64,000 nt of DNA from Pseudomonas iranensis (GCF_014268585.2 NZ_CP077092.1:3534001-3598000); one strand, 5' to 3'; counted from the first letter of the stretch, positions 27,045 to 36,420 are shown. The notes: generated by a model not told the origin, from the sequence alone. Numbers and translations: made by a program.

Positions 27045-27863
27045 TTACTTCAAAGGACCGCCGCCACAGGGCACTGGGCAGCCTGGTTCAATGCGGTCTA
27101 TTTTCACCAGACCGGGATGTGATGCATAAATCGGCACCCCCCGACGGAGGATCGTGTATCGGGCGATGGCAGAATGCTTGTCAAACATAGGCCTTATAAA
27201 AGGATCAAACGGAATATCTATAACAAACCCTTTAACAGGTTTATCACCATCAATTATTTCCCTGAACGTATGTTGCGGAGTGAGTACAGGGAGAGATCCA
27301 TTCAATGTCGCAAACCCCTGCCAGAGGAGTACACATACATCCTCGTCCTGAAATATATTCGCAGCCTCAGGCACTATCTGGACTCGTATTTTCTCGCCAA
27401 CCCAAGGATCAGTGTCGCAATTGATATAGCCATAAAGATCTGCATTCGGAAATGCTGGCGGCCGAAGCGTGGGGGTGAGAGCGTGGACGATTGTCAGCTT
27501 ACGCGTGGGCGATTCATCAGGGTTACCATTCCTTCCCACAAGCACATAATAAATTTCGGCAACACCGTCTTCTATCATATGCTCTGCTGTGAGATCGAAT
27601 TCGAACTCTGGCTTATCGTTGATGTAGGTATATCTGTCGTTGAAAATTTCCGTTGTTTTCGAGCTTTGCTCCCAACAAACATAAAGCTCCGTGTAGTCTT
27701 CATCTTCTCCTGGAAGCGGTTTTTGTGGAAAATTTGCCCAGCGCGGTATTCTCCCTTTTGTACCGTTAATCAAAATATCTGGCGGCACGTGGCCGTCCGG
27801 GTCTGATGAACTAATGCCATCTAATGTAAAAGGCTCCGCGGTGAGCTGATTACTCTGCTCCAT
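27045..27863 (-). CDS. Ig-like module protein, companion of the 670-residue protein
   Basis: 272 residues from ATG at 27863. It has no signal peptide. The central unit DYTELYVCWEQ...IYYVLVGRNGNPDESPTRK (about 56-122) aligns by eye with DNDLYELYQRK...EFLLSVLNGKNGNRDDSNW in the next gene, so the two proteins share ancestry. It ends in a Cys/Gly/Pro-rich tail (GCPVPCGGGPLK). It is the first gene of the three-gene minus-strand group, 105 bp ahead of the 670-residue gene. Function unknown; surface or secreted-complex roles are possible given the autotransporter. Confidence 0.72.
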   Translation of the reverse strand: MEQSNQLTAEPFTLDGISSSDPDGHVPPDILINGTKGRIPRWANFPQKPLPGEDEDYTELYVCWEQSSKTTEIFNDRYTYINDKPEFEFDLTAEHMIEDGVAEIYYVLVGRNGNPDESPTRKLTIVHALTPTLRPPAFPNADLYGYINCDTDPWVGEKIRVQIVPEAANIFQDEDVCVLLWQGFATLNGSLPVLTPQHTFREIIDGDKPVKGFVIDIPFDPFIRPMFDKHSAIARYTILRRGVPIYASHPGLVKIDRIEPGCPVPCGGGPLK

Positions 27864-27951
27864 GTTATCTACTCTCTGCGATAATCTGCTGTGTGCACGA
27901 CAATCAAGTCTGTGTTGGCCCGATTAGGCGCCGGATTCTCCCTTTTGCCTA

Positions 27952-27967
27952 CTGTCATATCTGACAG
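27952..27967. promoter_or_regulatory. perfect lux-box-like palindrome upstream of the Ig-module genes
   Basis: CTGTCATATCTGACAG, a perfect inverted repeat of the CT-N12-AG type. It lies 89 bp upstream of the minus-strand start at 27863 and shares 15 of 16 bases with the site at 21759. A second overlapping palindrome, GGTCAAATGACC, occupies 27967-27978. Control of the plus-strand ptxS gene is a less likely alternative. Confidence 0.6.
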
Positions 27968-28055
27968 GTCAAATGACCGTCTGTCGGATTAATCGGATGG
28001 ATCACTGCAGGCGAATATCAGAGCACTTGACGATATTTCGTTTTTCGGAGAACAC

Positions 28056-28069
28056 TGAAACCGGTTTCA
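28056..28069. promoter_or_regulatory. PtxS operator in front of ptxS
   Basis: TGAAACCGGTTTCA, the exact 14-base palindrome established for PtxS of Pseudomonas. It lies 39 bp upstream of the ptxS start, consistent with autoregulation. Confidence 0.9.
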
Positions 28070-28108
28070 GAGCTGTCCCCGCGATATAAAAATAAGGTCT
28101 ATACGCCC

Positions 28109-29137
28109 GTGAACGACTTTTCCGCCGCCCAGCGCAGCCGCGTGACCATGCTCGATGTCGCCGAGCGGGCGGGCGTGTCCAAGGCAAGCGTGTCGCGCTT
28201 CATTGGCGATGACCGTCCCCTGCTCTCCGAAGCAATTGCCTTGCGCATCGAACAAGCCATCGCCGAACTCGGCTACCGCCCCAACCAGATGGCTCGCGGT
28301 CTGAAACGCGGGCGCACTCGCCTGATCGGCATGCTGGTCGCCGATATCCGTAACCCTTATTCGATTGCCGTGATGCACGGGGTGGAAACCGCTTGCCGTG
28401 CGCACGGCTACAGCCTGGTGGTGTGCAACACCGACCGCGATGATGAGCAGGAGCGCCAGCATCTGGCGCTGTTGCGCTCGTACAACATCGAAGGGCTGAT
28501 CGTGAATACCCTGGGCCATCACCGTGACGAATTGCATGAACTGCGCCGCGAGATGCCGCTAGTGCTGGTCGATCGAAAGGTCGACGGGCTCGACAGCGAT
28601 ATGGTCGGGTTGAACAACTCGCAAGCGGTAGAGATGGCGGTTACGCACCTTGAGCAACGCGGATATCGCGATCTTTTGCTGGTCACTGAACCGTATGACG
28701 GAACCAGCTCGCGGATCGAGCGGGTCAGCAGTTTTCAGGCGCAGATTGCTCAGCGCTCGACCCTGACTGGGGCGATGCTGGAAACCGGTGATGATCTGAA
28801 CGCGCAACTTCAAACCTTTTTAAACACACCCGGTGATGGCCCGAAAGCGCTGTTTTGCGCCAATGGCGTGGCGGCGCTGGCGGCGACTCATGCGTTGCGC
28901 GCACTCGGTGTGCGCTTGTTCGAGGATGTCGGGTTGATTGCCCTGGATGATCTGGATTGGTATCCGTTGGTGGGCAGTGGGATTACTGCGTTGGCGCAGC
29001 CGACGCAAGAGATAGGCGCGCGGGCGTTCGAGTGTTTGCTCAAGCGCTTGCGTGGGGATGATGAGGGGGCGCGGGTGATGGATTTTGCGCCGGTGCTGAT
29101 TGAGCGGGGTTCGACCCTGGGGATTGGCAGTGACTGA
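28109..29137 (+). CDS. ptxS: LacI-family repressor PtxS
   Basis: 342 residues from GTG 28109. N-terminal helix-turn-helix TMLDVAERAGVSKASVSRFIGD with the hinge NQMARGLKRGRTRLIGML, then a periplasmic-binding-protein-like effector domain. PtxS represses its own gene and the kgu operon and releases DNA when it binds 2-ketogluconate. Both flanks carry its operator. A REP doublet separates it from kguE. Confidence 0.93.
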   Translation: MNDFSAAQRSRVTMLDVAERAGVSKASVSRFIGDDRPLLSEAIALRIEQAIAELGYRPNQMARGLKRGRTRLIGMLVADIRNPYSIAVMHGVETACRAHGYSLVVCNTDRDDEQERQHLALLRSYNIEGLIVNTLGHHRDELHELRREMPLVLVDRKVDGLDSDMVGLNNSQAVEMAVTHLEQRGYRDLLLVTEPYDGTSSRIERVSSFQAQIAQRSTLTGAMLETGDDLNAQLQTFLNTPGDGPKALFCANGVAALAATHALRALGVRLFEDVGLIALDDLDWYPLVGSGITALAQPTQEIGARAFECLLKRLRGDDEGARVMDFAPVLIERGSTLGIGSD

Positions 29138-29144
29138 TCGGGCG

Positions 29145-29214
29145 CTTTCGCGAGCAGGCTCGCTCCCACAGTTGGAATGCGGTCACCTGTGGGAGCGAGC
29201 CTGTTCGCGAAGGG
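29145..29214. repeat. REP doublet between ptxS and kguE
   Basis: TTTCGCGAGCAGGCTCGCTC at 29146 and CCTGTGGGAGCGAGCCTG at 29187, inverted, 18 bp apart. It may separate the stability or expression of ptxS from the kgu genes. Confidence 0.87.
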
Positions 29215-29261
29215 GCCCAGAAGAACACCGCAGAACCAACTGATATTTTTTTGAACAAAAA

Positions 29262-29275
29262 TGAAACCGGTTTCA
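29262..29275. promoter_or_regulatory. PtxS operator in front of kguE
   Basis: A second exact TGAAACCGGTTTCA palindrome, 13 bp before the kguE ATG. A repressor there would cover the ribosome-binding region and promoter-proximal DNA of the kgu operon. Confidence 0.9.
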
Positions 29276-29288
29276 GAGGTCAATAACA

Positions 29289-30071
29289 ATGAATAAACCA
29301 GCCGTTTCCATCAGTCTGTCCAGCTACGGTGCAGAGCTTGTGCGCCAGCGAGGCCAGGATTCTTTTATCGAGGTACTCGCGGCAGCCGGCGCCAATCGCA
29401 TCGAGTGGCGCGAAGAACTGCTGACCCGCGAAGACCCTTCACAACTGGCTCAGGCTACCCAAGCGCAGGGCTTGCAAAGCATTTATTCCTCGCCCGCAGA
29501 ACTGTGGCTGGCCGGGCAAGCGCAACCGAATCCCGAGTTGATTACCGCGCTGCAACAGGCCCAGGCGTTCGGTTCGAAATGGTTGAAAGTTTCGCTTGGC
29601 TATTTCACTGACAACTCTGACTTGCAGGCACTGGCCGAGCGACTCAAACAAAGCCCGGTTCAGTTGCTGGTGGAAAACGACCAAACCCTGCACGGCGGGC
29701 GCATCGAGCCGTTCCAGCGCTTCTTCGCCACCGTCGAGCAGCACAACCTGCCGATCAAGATGACCTTCGACATCGGCAACTGGCACTGGCAGGACCAGTC
29801 TGCCGCCAGCGCCGCACGCGCGCTCGGCCGTCACGTCGGTTATGTGCATTGCAAAGCCGTGGCGCGCCGCGCCGACGGCAAACTGGTTGCGGTGCCGCCG
29901 GCCGTCAGCGACCTGCATCTGTGGGAACAACTGCTGCGGCACATGGACCAAGGCGTTATGCGCGCCGCCGAATACCCGCTGCAAGGCGATGACCTGGTGC
30001 AACTGACCCGCGAACACGTCGCCGCCCTCGCCCGCCTCGGTCAATCGCGCCTGGAGCCAGCCCATGTCTGA
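29289..30071 (+). CDS. kguE: KguE, sugar-phosphate isomerase/epimerase-like protein
   Basis: 260 residues of the xylose-isomerase-like TIM-barrel family, with [17 protein letters not shown] and GYVHCKAV at the expected barrel strand ends. It is the first gene of the 2-ketogluconate operon; its exact reaction is not settled as far as I know. It overlaps kguK by eight bases. RBS is AGAGGT before ATG 29289. Confidence 0.88.
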   Translation: MNKPAVSISLSSYGAELVRQRGQDSFIEVLAAAGANRIEWREELLTREDPSQLAQATQAQGLQSIYSSPAELWLAGQAQPNPELITALQQAQAFGSKWLKVSLGYFTDNSDLQALAERLKQSPVQLLVENDQTLHGGRIEPFQRFFATVEQHNLPIKMTFDIGNWHWQDQSAASAARALGRHVGYVHCKAVARRADGKLVAVPPAVSDLHLWEQLLRHMDQGVMRAAEYPLQGDDLVQLTREHVAALARLGQSRLEPAHV

Positions 30072-31083
30072 GATCGATATTCTTTCCTTCGGTGAAACCA
30101 TGGCGATGCTGGTCGCCGAGCAGACCGGCGACTTGGCTAAGGTCGAGCAGTTTCACAAACGTATTGCCGGAGCGGACAGCAACGTCGCGATCGGCTTGTC
30201 GCGGCTGGGTTTCAACGTCGCGTGGCTGAGCCGGGTCGGTAACGATTCGCTCGGGCGCTTTGTGGTCGATACGTTGATCAACGAAGGTCTGGATTGCAGC
30301 CACGTCGAAGTCGATAAAAGCTACCCGACCGGCTTCCAGTTCAAATCACGCAATGACGATGGCAGCGACCCGCAGGTCGAATATTTCCGCCGTGGTTCGG
30401 CGGCCAGTCATTTGTCGACGCAATCGATCGAGCCGTCGCTGCTCAATGCCCGTCATCTGCATGCCACGGGTATTCCACCGGCGCTGTCTGCCTCGACCCG
30501 GGAAATGTCCTTCGAACTGATGACGCGCATGCGCAACGCCGGGCGCAGCGTGTCGTTCGACCCGAATCTGCGCCCGAGCCTGTGGGCCAGCGAGGGCGAG
30601 ATGATCCGCGAGATCAACCGCCTCGCCGCCCTCGCCCACTGGGTGCTGCCGGGGTTAAGCGAAGGTCGCTTGCTGACTGGTTTTGATGATCCGGCGGACA
30701 TCGCCGCGTTTTATCTGGATCAGGGTGCCGAAGCGGTGGCGATCAAGCTTGGGCCTGAAGGCGCTTATTACCGCACGCACCTCGATCAGGGTTTTGTCGC
30801 TGGCGTGCCGGTGAGCAGCGTGGTCGATACCGTGGGCGCCGGTGATGGCTTTGCGGTGGGGATGATCAGCGCCCTGCTCGAGCACCAGAGTTTTGCCGAG
30901 GCGGTGCAGCGGGCGAACTGGATTGGCAGTCGCGCGGTGCAGAGTCGTGGCGACATGGAGGGGTTGCCGACCCGCCAAGAGTTATCGGTTGAATTTGAAT
31001 CCGCCTTCGCGAGCAGGCTCGCTCCCACATTTGGAATGCAATCGCCTGTGGGAGCGAGCCTGCTCGCGAAGAGGCCTGCCTGA
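30064..31083 (+). CDS. kguK: 2-ketogluconate kinase with REP-derived C-terminus
   Basis: 339 residues of the PfkB family, with the substrate motif [14 protein letters not shown] and catalytic [15 protein letters not shown]. It phosphorylates 2-ketogluconate taken up by KguT. The natural end appears to be near RQELSVEF (about residue 310). The reading then runs through an inverted REP pair that encodes about 25 residues, [15 protein letters not shown] and [11 protein letters not shown], before TGA. The kinase core is complete, so the tail is probably tolerated. Confidence 0.92.
   Translation: MSEIDILSFGETMAMLVAEQTGDLAKVEQFHKRIAGADSNVAIGLSRLGFNVAWLSRVGNDSLGRFVVDTLINEGLDCSHVEVDKSYPTGFQFKSRNDDGSDPQVEYFRRGSAASHLSTQSIEPSLLNARHLHATGIPPALSASTREMSFELMTRMRNAGRSVSFDPNLRPSLWASEGEMIREINRLAALAHWVLPGLSEGRLLTGFDDPADIAAFYLDQGAEAVAIKLGPEGAYYRTHLDQGFVAGVPVSSVVDTVGAGDGFAVGMISALLEHQSFAEAVQRANWIGSRAVQSRGDMEGLPTRQELSVEFESAFASRLAPTFGMQSPVGASLLAKRPA
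31004..31074. repeat. REP doublet inside the 3' end of kguK
   Basis: CTTCGCGAGCAGGCTCGCTC at 31005 and CCTGTGGGAGCGAGCCTGCT at 31045, inverted, 17 bp apart. It lies within the open kguK frame, unlike every other REP in the window. Confidence 0.9.
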
Positions 31084-31140
31084 TCACCGCAAATCAATGA
31101 ACCTGCTGCGACAAAAACAACAAGCTCAGGAGTCACACCG

Positions 31141-32439
31141 ATGAAAACCGCTACCCTCGCCACCCGTCGCTGGTGGTACATCATGCCGATCGTGTTCATC
31201 ACTTACAGCCTGGCCTATCTCGATCGCGCCAACTACGGCTTCGCCGCCGCGTCGGGCATGGCCGAAGACCTGATGATCACGCCGGGCCTGTCCTCGCTGC
31301 TCGGCGCGCTGTTCTTTCTTGGGTACTTTTTCTTCCAGGTACCGGGCGCGATCTACGCGCAGAAACACAGCGTGAAAAAGCTGATTTTCGTCAGCCTGAT
31401 TCTCTGGGGCGGGCTCGCCACGCTGACGGGCGTGGTGTCCAACGCCTATTGGCTGATCGTCATTCGCTTCATGCTCGGCGTGGTCGAAGCTGCGGTGATG
31501 CCGGCGATGCTGGTCTATCTCTGCCACTGGTTCACCCGTGCCGAACGCTCGCGGGCCAACACTTTTCTGATCCTCGGCAACCCAGTGACGATGCTGTGGA
31601 TGTCGGTAGTCTCGGGTTATCTGGTACAGCATTTCAGCTGGCGCTGGATGTTCATCATCGAAGGTCTGCCCGCAGTGTTGTGGGCGTTTATCTGGTGGCG
31701 TCTGGCCGATGATCGTCCGGCCCAGGCGAAGTGGCTCAATGAGCAGGAAAAACACGATCTGGAAAGCGCCCTCGCCGCAGAGCAGGTCGGAATCAAAGCT
31801 GTGAAGAACTACGCCGAGGCGTTCCGTTCGCCGAAGGTGATCATTCTGGCGCTGCAGTTTTTCTGCTGGAGCATCGGCGTCTACGGATTCGTTTTGTGGC
31901 TGCCATCGATCCTCAAGGCAGGCGCGCAAATGGACATGATCGAGGCTGGCTGGCTGTCGGCGCTGCCGTATCTGGCGGCGGTCATCGGCATGCTTGCGGT
32001 GTCGTGGGGTTCGGACAAGTTGCAGAAGCGCAAACGCTTCGTCTGGCCGCCGCTGCTGATCGCCTCGATCGCGTTTTATGGCTCGTATGCCTTGGGCGCC
32101 GAACATTTCTGGTGGTCGTACACGCTGCTGGTGATTGCCGGCGCCTGCATGTACGCGCCGTATGGGCCGTTTTTCGCCATCGTTCCGGAGATCCTGCCGG
32201 CCAACGTTGCCGGTGGCGCCATGGCGCTGATCAACAGCATGGGCGCGCTCGGCTCGTTCGGCGGTTCGTATCTGGTCGGCTACCTGAACAGCTCCACCGG
32301 CTCGCCCGGCGCCTCCTACCTGTTGATGAGCGGCGCGTTGCTGTTGTCGGTGGTGCTGACGATTTTCCTCAAGCCCGGCGCCAGTGATCGCGTCGTCGCC
32401 AAAGCCGCCGCCACGCCGCGTGTGCCGGCGCATTCCTGA
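31141..32439 (+). CDS. kguT: 2-ketogluconate transporter, MFS
   Basis: 432 residues with about 12 membrane segments. The family signature YLDRANYGFAAASGM follows the first helix, and PGAIYAQKHSVKK is the loop 2-3 motif. It is of the anion:cation symporter group, like KguT. It imports 2-ketogluconate across the inner membrane. It sits between kguK (57-bp gap) and kguD (14-bp gap). Confidence 0.92.
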   Translation: MKTATLATRRWWYIMPIVFITYSLAYLDRANYGFAAASGMAEDLMITPGLSSLLGALFFLGYFFFQVPGAIYAQKHSVKKLIFVSLILWGGLATLTGVVSNAYWLIVIRFMLGVVEAAVMPAMLVYLCHWFTRAERSRANTFLILGNPVTMLWMSVVSGYLVQHFSWRWMFIIEGLPAVLWAFIWWRLADDRPAQAKWLNEQEKHDLESALAAEQVGIKAVKNYAEAFRSPKVIILALQFFCWSIGVYGFVLWLPSILKAGAQMDMIEAGWLSALPYLAAVIGMLAVSWGSDKLQKRKRFVWPPLLIASIAFYGSYALGAEHFWWSYTLLVIAGACMYAPYGPFFAIVPEILPANVAGGAMALINSMGALGSFGGSYLVGYLNSSTGSPGASYLLMSGALLLSVVLTIFLKPGASDRVVAKAAATPRVPAHS

Positions 32440-32453
32440 AAGGATTTTTTGCC

Positions 32454-33422
32454 ATGAAAAAACAGGTCTTGCTGTACAAGAAACTTTCGCCCGCGCTGAT
32501 GGCGCGCCTGCAAGAGCAGTTTGACGTAACACTGATCGAAAGCCTCGACGCCGATGGCCTCATGCAGTTGCGCGATGCCCTGCCCCGCGCCCAAGGTTTG
32601 CTCGGCGCCAGCCTGAAACTGGATGCGGCGTTGCTGGATCTGGCGCCGCAGCTGGAGGCGATTGCCAGCGTCTCGGTGGGTGTCGACAACTACGACATCG
32701 AGTATCTGAATCGGCGCAAGGTTCTGCTGACCAACACCCCCGACGTGCTCACCGAAACCACCGCCGACACCGGATTTGCCCTGATCCTCGCCGCTGCCCG
32801 GCGGGTGGTCGAACTGGCGAACATGGTCCGTGGCGGGCAGTGGAGCCGCAATATCGGCCCGGCGCATTTCGGCACCGATGTGCATGGCAAGACGCTGGGC
32901 ATCATCGGCATGGGCCGCATCGGCGAGGCCCTGGCCCAGCGCGGGCATTTCGGTTTCGGCATGCCGGTGATCTACCACAGCCAGTCGCGCAAGCCGGCGG
33001 TCGAGGAGCGGTTCGCTGCGCAATATCGCAGCCTCGAAGAGTTGCTCCAGCAGGCCGATTTCATTTGCCTGACTTTGCCTCTGACGGCGCAGACCGAACG
33101 TTTGATCGGCGCGGAACAATTTGCGCTGATGCGGCCGGAGAGCATCTTCATCAATATCTCGCGGGGCAAGGTGGTCGATGAGGCGGCGATGATCGAGGCG
33201 TTGCGCACCAAGCGTATTCGCGCGGCGGGGCTGGATGTGTTCGAGCGCGAGCCGTTGAATCATGACTCGCCGTTGTTGCAGTTGAGCAATGTGGTGGCGA
33301 CGCCGCACATGGGCTCGGCGACCCATGAAACCCGGGAAGCAATGGCGCGGTGTGCGGTGGAGAATCTGTTGGCGGCGTTGAATGGACAGCGGCCGGCGAA
33401 TCTGGTGAATCCTCTAAACTGA
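32454..33422 (+). CDS. kguD: 6-phospho-2-ketogluconate reductase (2-hydroxyacid dehydrogenase)
   Basis: 322 residues with the NAD(P)-binding GKTLGIIGMGRIGEALAQRG motif and the D-2-hydroxyacid dehydrogenase catalytic set: Arg in NISRGKVVDE, Glu in DVFEREP and His in TPHMGSAT. It reduces 2-keto-6-phosphogluconate to 6-phosphogluconate, which enters the Entner-Doudoroff route. The TGA stop is formed by the first bases of a palindromic element (33420-33534). Confidence 0.93.
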   Translation: MKKQVLLYKKLSPALMARLQEQFDVTLIESLDADGLMQLRDALPRAQGLLGASLKLDAALLDLAPQLEAIASVSVGVDNYDIEYLNRRKVLLTNTPDVLTETTADTGFALILAAARRVVELANMVRGGQWSRNIGPAHFGTDVHGKTLGIIGMGRIGEALAQRGHFGFGMPVIYHSQSRKPAVEERFAAQYRSLEELLQQADFICLTLPLTAQTERLIGAEQFALMRPESIFINISRGKVVDEAAMIEALRTKRIRAAGLDVFEREPLNHDSPLLQLSNVVATPHMGSATHETREAMARCAVENLLAALNGQRPANLVNPLN

Positions 33423-33534
33423 TCGTTCCCACGCTCAGCGTGGGAATGCAGCCCGGGACGCTCCGCGTCCCTTCCGAAAGCTGGAACGCGGAGCGTCCCT
33501 AGAGGCATTCCCACGCGGAGCGTGGGAACGATCA
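33420..33534. repeat. 115-bp nested palindromic element (MITE/REPIN-like)
   Basis: Outer arms of 30 bases (TGATCGTTCCCACGCTCAGC... and its inverse at 33505-33534, one mismatch) enclose inner arms GGGACGCTCCGCGTCCC and GGAACGCGGAGCGTCCC. The whole can fold into one long hairpin. Its left end provides the kguD stop. It is a different family from the GTGGGAGC REPs. Confidence 0.88.
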
Positions 33535-33565
33535 GCAAGGCGCCGGGGCAGGCAATGCAAGACCC

Positions 33566-34753
33566 TCAGGCACTCCGCGCCTGCAACAGCTGCACCGCGC
33601 ACAACGCAATCCGCGCGCAGGCATCCGCCAGTTTGACCCGATCCACCACCAGACCGATGCGAATATGCCCCGCCGCGCTCGGCCCGAACGCTTCGCCGGC
33701 CAGCACAGACACGCCATAACCTTCCAGCAAGCGCTCGGCAAACGCCTGAGCGCCAAGCCCAGTCTGGCGCACATCGACCATCACGAACATGCCGCCATCC
33801 GGGCGGATCGGCTGCAAACCGGGGCAACCGTACAAACGTTCGCAGACCAGATCGCGGCGCAAGCGATACTCCTCGCGCATCTGCGTGACTTCCGGCAGAT
33901 CACTTTGCAGCGCCACTTGTGCGGCCTTCTGTACGAAATCCGGCAGACCGAAGAGCATGCTCAGCGACAGATTCACCAGATGCTCGGCCAAGGCTTTCGG
34001 GCCGATCATCCAGCCGATGCGCCAACCGGTCATCGCATGGGATTTCGACAGACTGTTGATCGTCGCGGTGCGCTCGGCCATGCCCGGCAGGCTCGCCGGG
34101 CTGATGTGCTCGCCTTCATATAACAGCTCGCTGTACACCTCATCGCTGATCAGCCACAGGTCATGGCGAATGCACAGCGCTGCCAGTTCCTGCCAGATCA
34201 GCAAGGGCAGACTCGCGCCGCTGGGATTGTTCGGGCTGTTAAGCAGCATGGCGCGAGTTCGCGGGGTAATGCGCGCGGCGACATCGGCGGGGTCGACACG
34301 AAAACCGTTCTCCGGGCGCACCGGCACCGCAATTACCTTGGCACCGCAAGCGCCAAACACGCCTTCGTAGGTGACGTACATCGGCTCGGCGACGATCACT
34401 TCATCGCCCGGATCGAGCAGACACTGCGCCACCGAATACACCGCGCATTGCGCGCCGGGCAGGACAATCACCTGATCAGGACCAACACGCTGACCACTGC
34501 GCTGACGATGACGCTCGGCAATCAGCCTGCGCAGCTCGAACCGACCACGCACATCGGCGTAATGGGTGTCGCCGGCCAACAGGCTATCGATCGCGCCATG
34601 GACGATCGGCAACGGCGTATCGAAATCCGGATCGCCGACGCTTAACAACAAAACATCTACGCCCTCGGCGCGCAGTTCCAGCGCTCGGTCGTGAATCTGC
34701 CAGGCAGCGGCACCCTCCCCGGCGATTCGTTGGGTCAAGGCTGAATAGCGCAT
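33566..34753 (-). CDS. aruH: arginine--pyruvate transaminase
   Basis: 395 residues of fold-type I PLP aminotransferases. It tracks P. aeruginosa AruH closely: start MRYS.LTQRIAGEGAAAW, LLSVGDPDFDTP, THYADVRG, the PLP lysine in NSLSKSHAMTGWRIGW, and the end GEAFGPSAAGHIRIGLV. It transfers the amino group of L-arginine to pyruvate, giving 2-ketoarginine. In P. aeruginosa aruH lies with aruI, aruR and aruS; none of these is adjacent here. AGGAG precedes the ATG. Confidence 0.85.
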   Translation of the reverse strand: MRYSALTQRIAGEGAAAWQIHDRALELRAEGVDVLLLSVGDPDFDTPLPIVHGAIDSLLAGDTHYADVRGRFELRRLIAERHRQRSGQRVGPDQVIVLPGAQCAVYSVAQCLLDPGDEVIVAEPMYVTYEGVFGACGAKVIAVPVRPENGFRVDPADVAARITPRTRAMLLNSPNNPSGASLPLLIWQELAALCIRHDLWLISDEVYSELLYEGEHISPASLPGMAERTATINSLSKSHAMTGWRIGWMIGPKALAEHLVNLSLSMLFGLPDFVQKAAQVALQSDLPEVTQMREEYRLRRDLVCERLYGCPGLQPIRPDGGMFVMVDVRQTGLGAQAFAERLLEGYGVSVLAGEAFGPSAAGHIRIGLVVDRVKLADACARIALCAVQLLQARSA

Positions 34754-34794
34754 GTACGTCTCCTGTTAGCGCGGTTTCCAGCCTTCACCGTATC

Positions 34795-36420
34795 TCAAAT
34801 CACGAAACGCGCCACCATGGCGTTCAAATCCACCGCCAGTCGCGACAGTTCGTGGGTCGCGGCGCTGGTCTGGTTGGCGCCGGCGGCCGATTGCGTGGCG
34901 AGGTCGCGGATGTTGACCAGGTTGCGATCGACTTCGCGGGAGACTTGCGCCTGCTCTTCCGAAGCGCTGGCGATAACCAGGTTGCGTTCGTTGATCTGGT
35001 GAATAGATTGCGTGATCTGCTCCAGCGCCACGCCGGCCGCGCGGGCCATTTCCAATGTGGTCTGGGTGCGCTGATTGCTTTGCTGCATCGACGAAACCGC
35101 TTCTCCGGTACCGTTCTGGATGCCGGCAACCATTTTTTCGATTTCCTGGGTCGACTGCGCGGTGCGATGCGCCAAGGCGCGCACTTCGTCAGCCACCACG
35201 GCAAAACCACGGCCAGCCTCGCCGGCACGCGCGGCTTCAATCGCAGCGTTGAGCGCCAGCAAGTTGGTCTGCTCAGCGATGGCCCGAATCACGTCCAGCA
35301 CCTTGCCGATGTCACGACCCTGCGCGGCGAGGCCTTCGATCATCTGCGCGGTGTTCTGCACGTCGTGAGTCATGGTCTGGATTGCGTCGACGGTTTTCAC
35401 CACCTGATCGCGACCTTCGCGGGCGGCGTGGGTCGACTGATTCGAAGCCTCGGAAGTCGACACGGCATTGCGCGCCACCTCTTCCACCGCAGCGGTCATC
35501 TCGTTGACGGCAGTGGCGGCTTGTTCGATTTCGTTGTTCTGTTGTTGCAGGCCGCGCGAGGCCTCTTCTGTAACAGCGCTGAGTTCTTCGGCAGCGGCGC
35601 CCAATTGCGTGGCGGAACCGGCGATCTGCTCGATGGTTTTGCGCAGGTTGGTTTGCATCGCGGCCAAGGCTTCGAGCAGGCGCGCCGGTTCATCCTTGCC
35701 GTCGTCTTCAATAGCTTTGCTGAGGTCGCCGTTGGCAATGGTTTGCGCGGCGAGCACGGCGCGGTTGAGCGGCGTGACGATGCTGCGGGTCAGCAACCAG
35801 GCGAGCAACACGGTGGCCAGCGCCGCAATCACGGCGACGATGATGATCCCGGTGATGGCGCTGTCATAGTTTTCACCGGCCTTGGTGGCCGCCGCTCTGG
35901 CCCCGGCGGTATTCATGCCGATCAACTTGTTGAGCTGCTCGCCCATCTGATCGGTGCCTTCCTTGATGCGCGTGTTGATCAACGCACGCAGCCCTTCGAG
36001 ATTGCCCTGGCGCGATAGCTCAAGCATCTGGTTCTGCGCTTGCAGATAGTTGTCGAGCGTGGTCGAAAATGTCTCGAAAACCGCGTGTTCTTCAGGGCCT
36101 GCCGGCAACGCAGCGTAGCTGGCTTGGGCTTTGCGCACCTTGTCGACCAGCACCGCGACGCGGGTTTCTGCCTCTTGCAGGCTGGCCGGTTCGCGATTGA
36201 CCAGCACGCGGAACGAGAGAATGCGCATGCGCAGGACGTTTTCCGTGACCACACTGAGGTGGGTCACGCTTGGCAACTGGTTGGTGTCCATGTCGACCGA
36301 CGCCTGACGAATGACCGTCATGCGGCTGACGGCGAACACGCCGAGGACAATCACCAGCAAGGCGATAAAGGCAAAACCGAGGAAAGCACGGGGCGCGATA
36401 TTCAGGTTACGCAGGGACAT
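34795..36420 (-). CDS. methyl-accepting chemotaxis protein (4HB type)
   Basis: 541 residues from ATG at 36420. First membrane segment about 12-34, a four-helix-bundle ligand domain to about 187, second membrane segment about 188-210, HAMP, then the signalling tip with [32 protein letters not shown]. The ligand cannot be read from the sequence. It is a solitary gene with no chemotaxis operon nearby. Confidence 0.92.
   Translation of the reverse strand: MSLRNLNIAPRAFLGFAFIALLVIVLGVFAVSRMTVIRQASVDMDTNQLPSVTHLSVVTENVLRMRILSFRVLVNREPASLQEAETRVAVLVDKVRKAQASYAALPAGPEEHAVFETFSTTLDNYLQAQNQMLELSRQGNLEGLRALINTRIKEGTDQMGEQLNKLIGMNTAGARAAATKAGENYDSAITGIIIVAVIAALATVLLAWLLTRSIVTPLNRAVLAAQTIANGDLSKAIEDDGKDEPARLLEALAAMQTNLRKTIEQIAGSATQLGAAAEELSAVTEEASRGLQQQNNEIEQAATAVNEMTAAVEEVARNAVSTSEASNQSTHAAREGRDQVVKTVDAIQTMTHDVQNTAQMIEGLAAQGRDIGKVLDVIRAIAEQTNLLALNAAIEAARAGEAGRGFAVVADEVRALAHRTAQSTQEIEKMVAGIQNGTGEAVSSMQQSNQRTQTTLEMARAAGVALEQITQSIHQINERNLVIASASEEQAQVSREVDRNLVNIRDLATQSAAGANQTSAATHELSRLAVDLNAMVARFVI

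Noticed and set aside
31126..32532. 468-codon minus-strand frame covering kguT
   Set aside because: Shadow of the MFS gene; composition and lack of motifs rule it out.
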